A stretch of DNA of 5,772 nucleotides from Oscillospiraceae bacterium (lineage in GTDB: Bacteria; Bacillota_A; Clostridia; Oscillospirales; Oscillospiraceae), in the NCBI GenBank assembly GCA_017936985.1, contig JAGBEM010000040.1, forward strand, positions 1-5,772, read 5' to 3'. Shown piece after piece: positions 5,335-5,772 of this stretch (position 1 is the stretch's first letter; each line of letters begins with the position of its first letter). The position numbers were made by a program, and so were the translations under genes. The notes beneath the pieces were generated by a model. The model did no database searches. It was not told where the DNA came from and saw only the letters and a program-made list of their open reading frames with translations.

Positions 5335-5772
5335 TTTCTCTCCTCTGCCCAGTTCAGCACCACAGGCATTAAACACATAATCAAATACACAAACTGAAAA
5401 GAAAGGGTCACAGAGTTCAGACCGATATAGCGGATGCTGGGGAAATATCGGAAGCCGAAGGCAGATACAATTACACCTGCCAGCAGATAAAAGCCACAGA
5501 ATCCTAAATAGAGCAGCGCCATCTTATCCCGGTCATCAAAACGGTAGATGGAGAAAGCGGTGCGGCCTTTTAATCCGTAACCCCGGCTTTTCATGCTGTC
5601 GGCGGTCTCAATGGCATTTTCCAATGCCCAGGTGATCATGATGGACAGTACAGTGATGGCAATTTTGGTGCGATGCCAAAGGCTGCCTTCCGAAATATCT
5701 CTGCCGATGCTCCGCTGAGCATCCACCACCGAATCCATCTGCGCTTTGAACTTGGGGATAAACCGCAAGGTC
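5307..5772 (-). CDS. ECF transporter transmembrane T component, C-terminal part
   Basis: The last 154 or so codons of an EcfT/CbiQ-type protein. The gene continues past the right edge; the TTG at 5768 is an internal Leu codon, not a start, because the frame stays open to the edge. The T component is the fixed membrane partner that couples the two ATPases to the S component. Counting from that Leu, it shows Leu-Arg-Phe-Ile-Pro (1-5), the first coupling helix with Asp-Ala-Gln-Arg-Ser-Ile-Gly (16-22) and the second with Ser-Arg-Gly-Tyr-Gly (61-65), then hydrophobic segments at about 36-54, 83-106 and 118-139. The first motif carries Ile where many T components have Arg before Gly. The 28-base overlap with the fused A-A-S gene, and the absence of any other ATPase here, make this its dedicated partner. 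Confidence 0.9.
   Translation of the reverse strand, partial: TLRFIPKFKAQMDSVVDAQRSIGRDISEGSLWHRTKIAITVLSIMITWALENAIETADSMKSRGYGLKGRTAFSIYRFDDRDKMALLYLGFCGFYLLAGVIVSAFGFRYFPSIRYIGLNSVTLSFQFVYLIMCLMPVVLNWAEERKWKAIHSKM
5340..5344 (-). promoter_or_regulatory. Ribosome binding site that fixes the fused transporter start
   Basis: AGGAG within AGAGGAGAG on the minus strand, 5 bases before the ATG at 5334. It lies inside the end of the T-component gene. It supports an 880-residue protein rather than one starting at the upstream in-frame ATG at 5376. Confidence 0.8.

Noticed and set aside
1..5772. CRISPR arrays, tRNA or rRNA genes, insertion sequences
   Set aside because: No regularly spaced repeats, no tRNA-like cloverleaf or rRNA sequence, no transposase motif and no terminal inverted repeats were seen.

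Overview
The window looks like Clostridia, most likely a gut Oscillospiraceae/Lachnospiraceae-type Firmicute. The reasons are strong AGGAGG-type ribosome sites in front of every gene, a cysteine-rich VLP protein and a DUF6076-type protein (families I associate with clostridial mobile elements), and a group-I ECF transporter in a fused form. This assignment is inference from gene content; no rRNA or other marker is present.

Layout. (1) Positions 1-245, minus strand: the start of an unknown gene at the left edge and, just upstream of it, a 77-residue cysteine-rich VLP protein. (2) Positions 246-582: a divergent, partly very AT-rich control region. It holds a terminator-like hairpin in the minus-strand leader, two abutting inverted repeats, a 13-base direct repeat over a weak promoter, and a short palindrome. 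(3) Positions 583-2637, plus strand: a two-gene unit encoding a DUF6076-like protein with a four-cysteine knuckle, then a sigma-70-like factor with an insert in region 4. (4) Positions 2649-2688: a perfect 16-bp bidirectional terminator between converging units. (5) Positions 2692-5772, minus strand: an ECF vitamin/metal transporter unit. The T component runs off the right edge and overlaps by 28 bases the start of an 880-residue protein carrying both ATPases and the substrate-binding membrane component.

How it fits together. The left half (Cys-rich VLP, DUF6076, sigma factor) reads as accessory or mobile-element material, and the DUF6076/sigma pair is a plausible regulatory cassette. The right half reads as an ordinary chromosomal-type nutrient importer: T component plus fused A-A-S protein would form a complete transporter. 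Its substrate cannot be fixed from sequence alone; a cobalamin-type S component is my best guess. The terminator separates the two units and may lie near a junction between accessory and resident DNA, but no integrase, att site or insertion sequence is visible. The most unusual points are the four extra membrane segments in the fused transporter, the CxxC-containing insert inside sigma region 4, and the structured 270-580 intergenic region.
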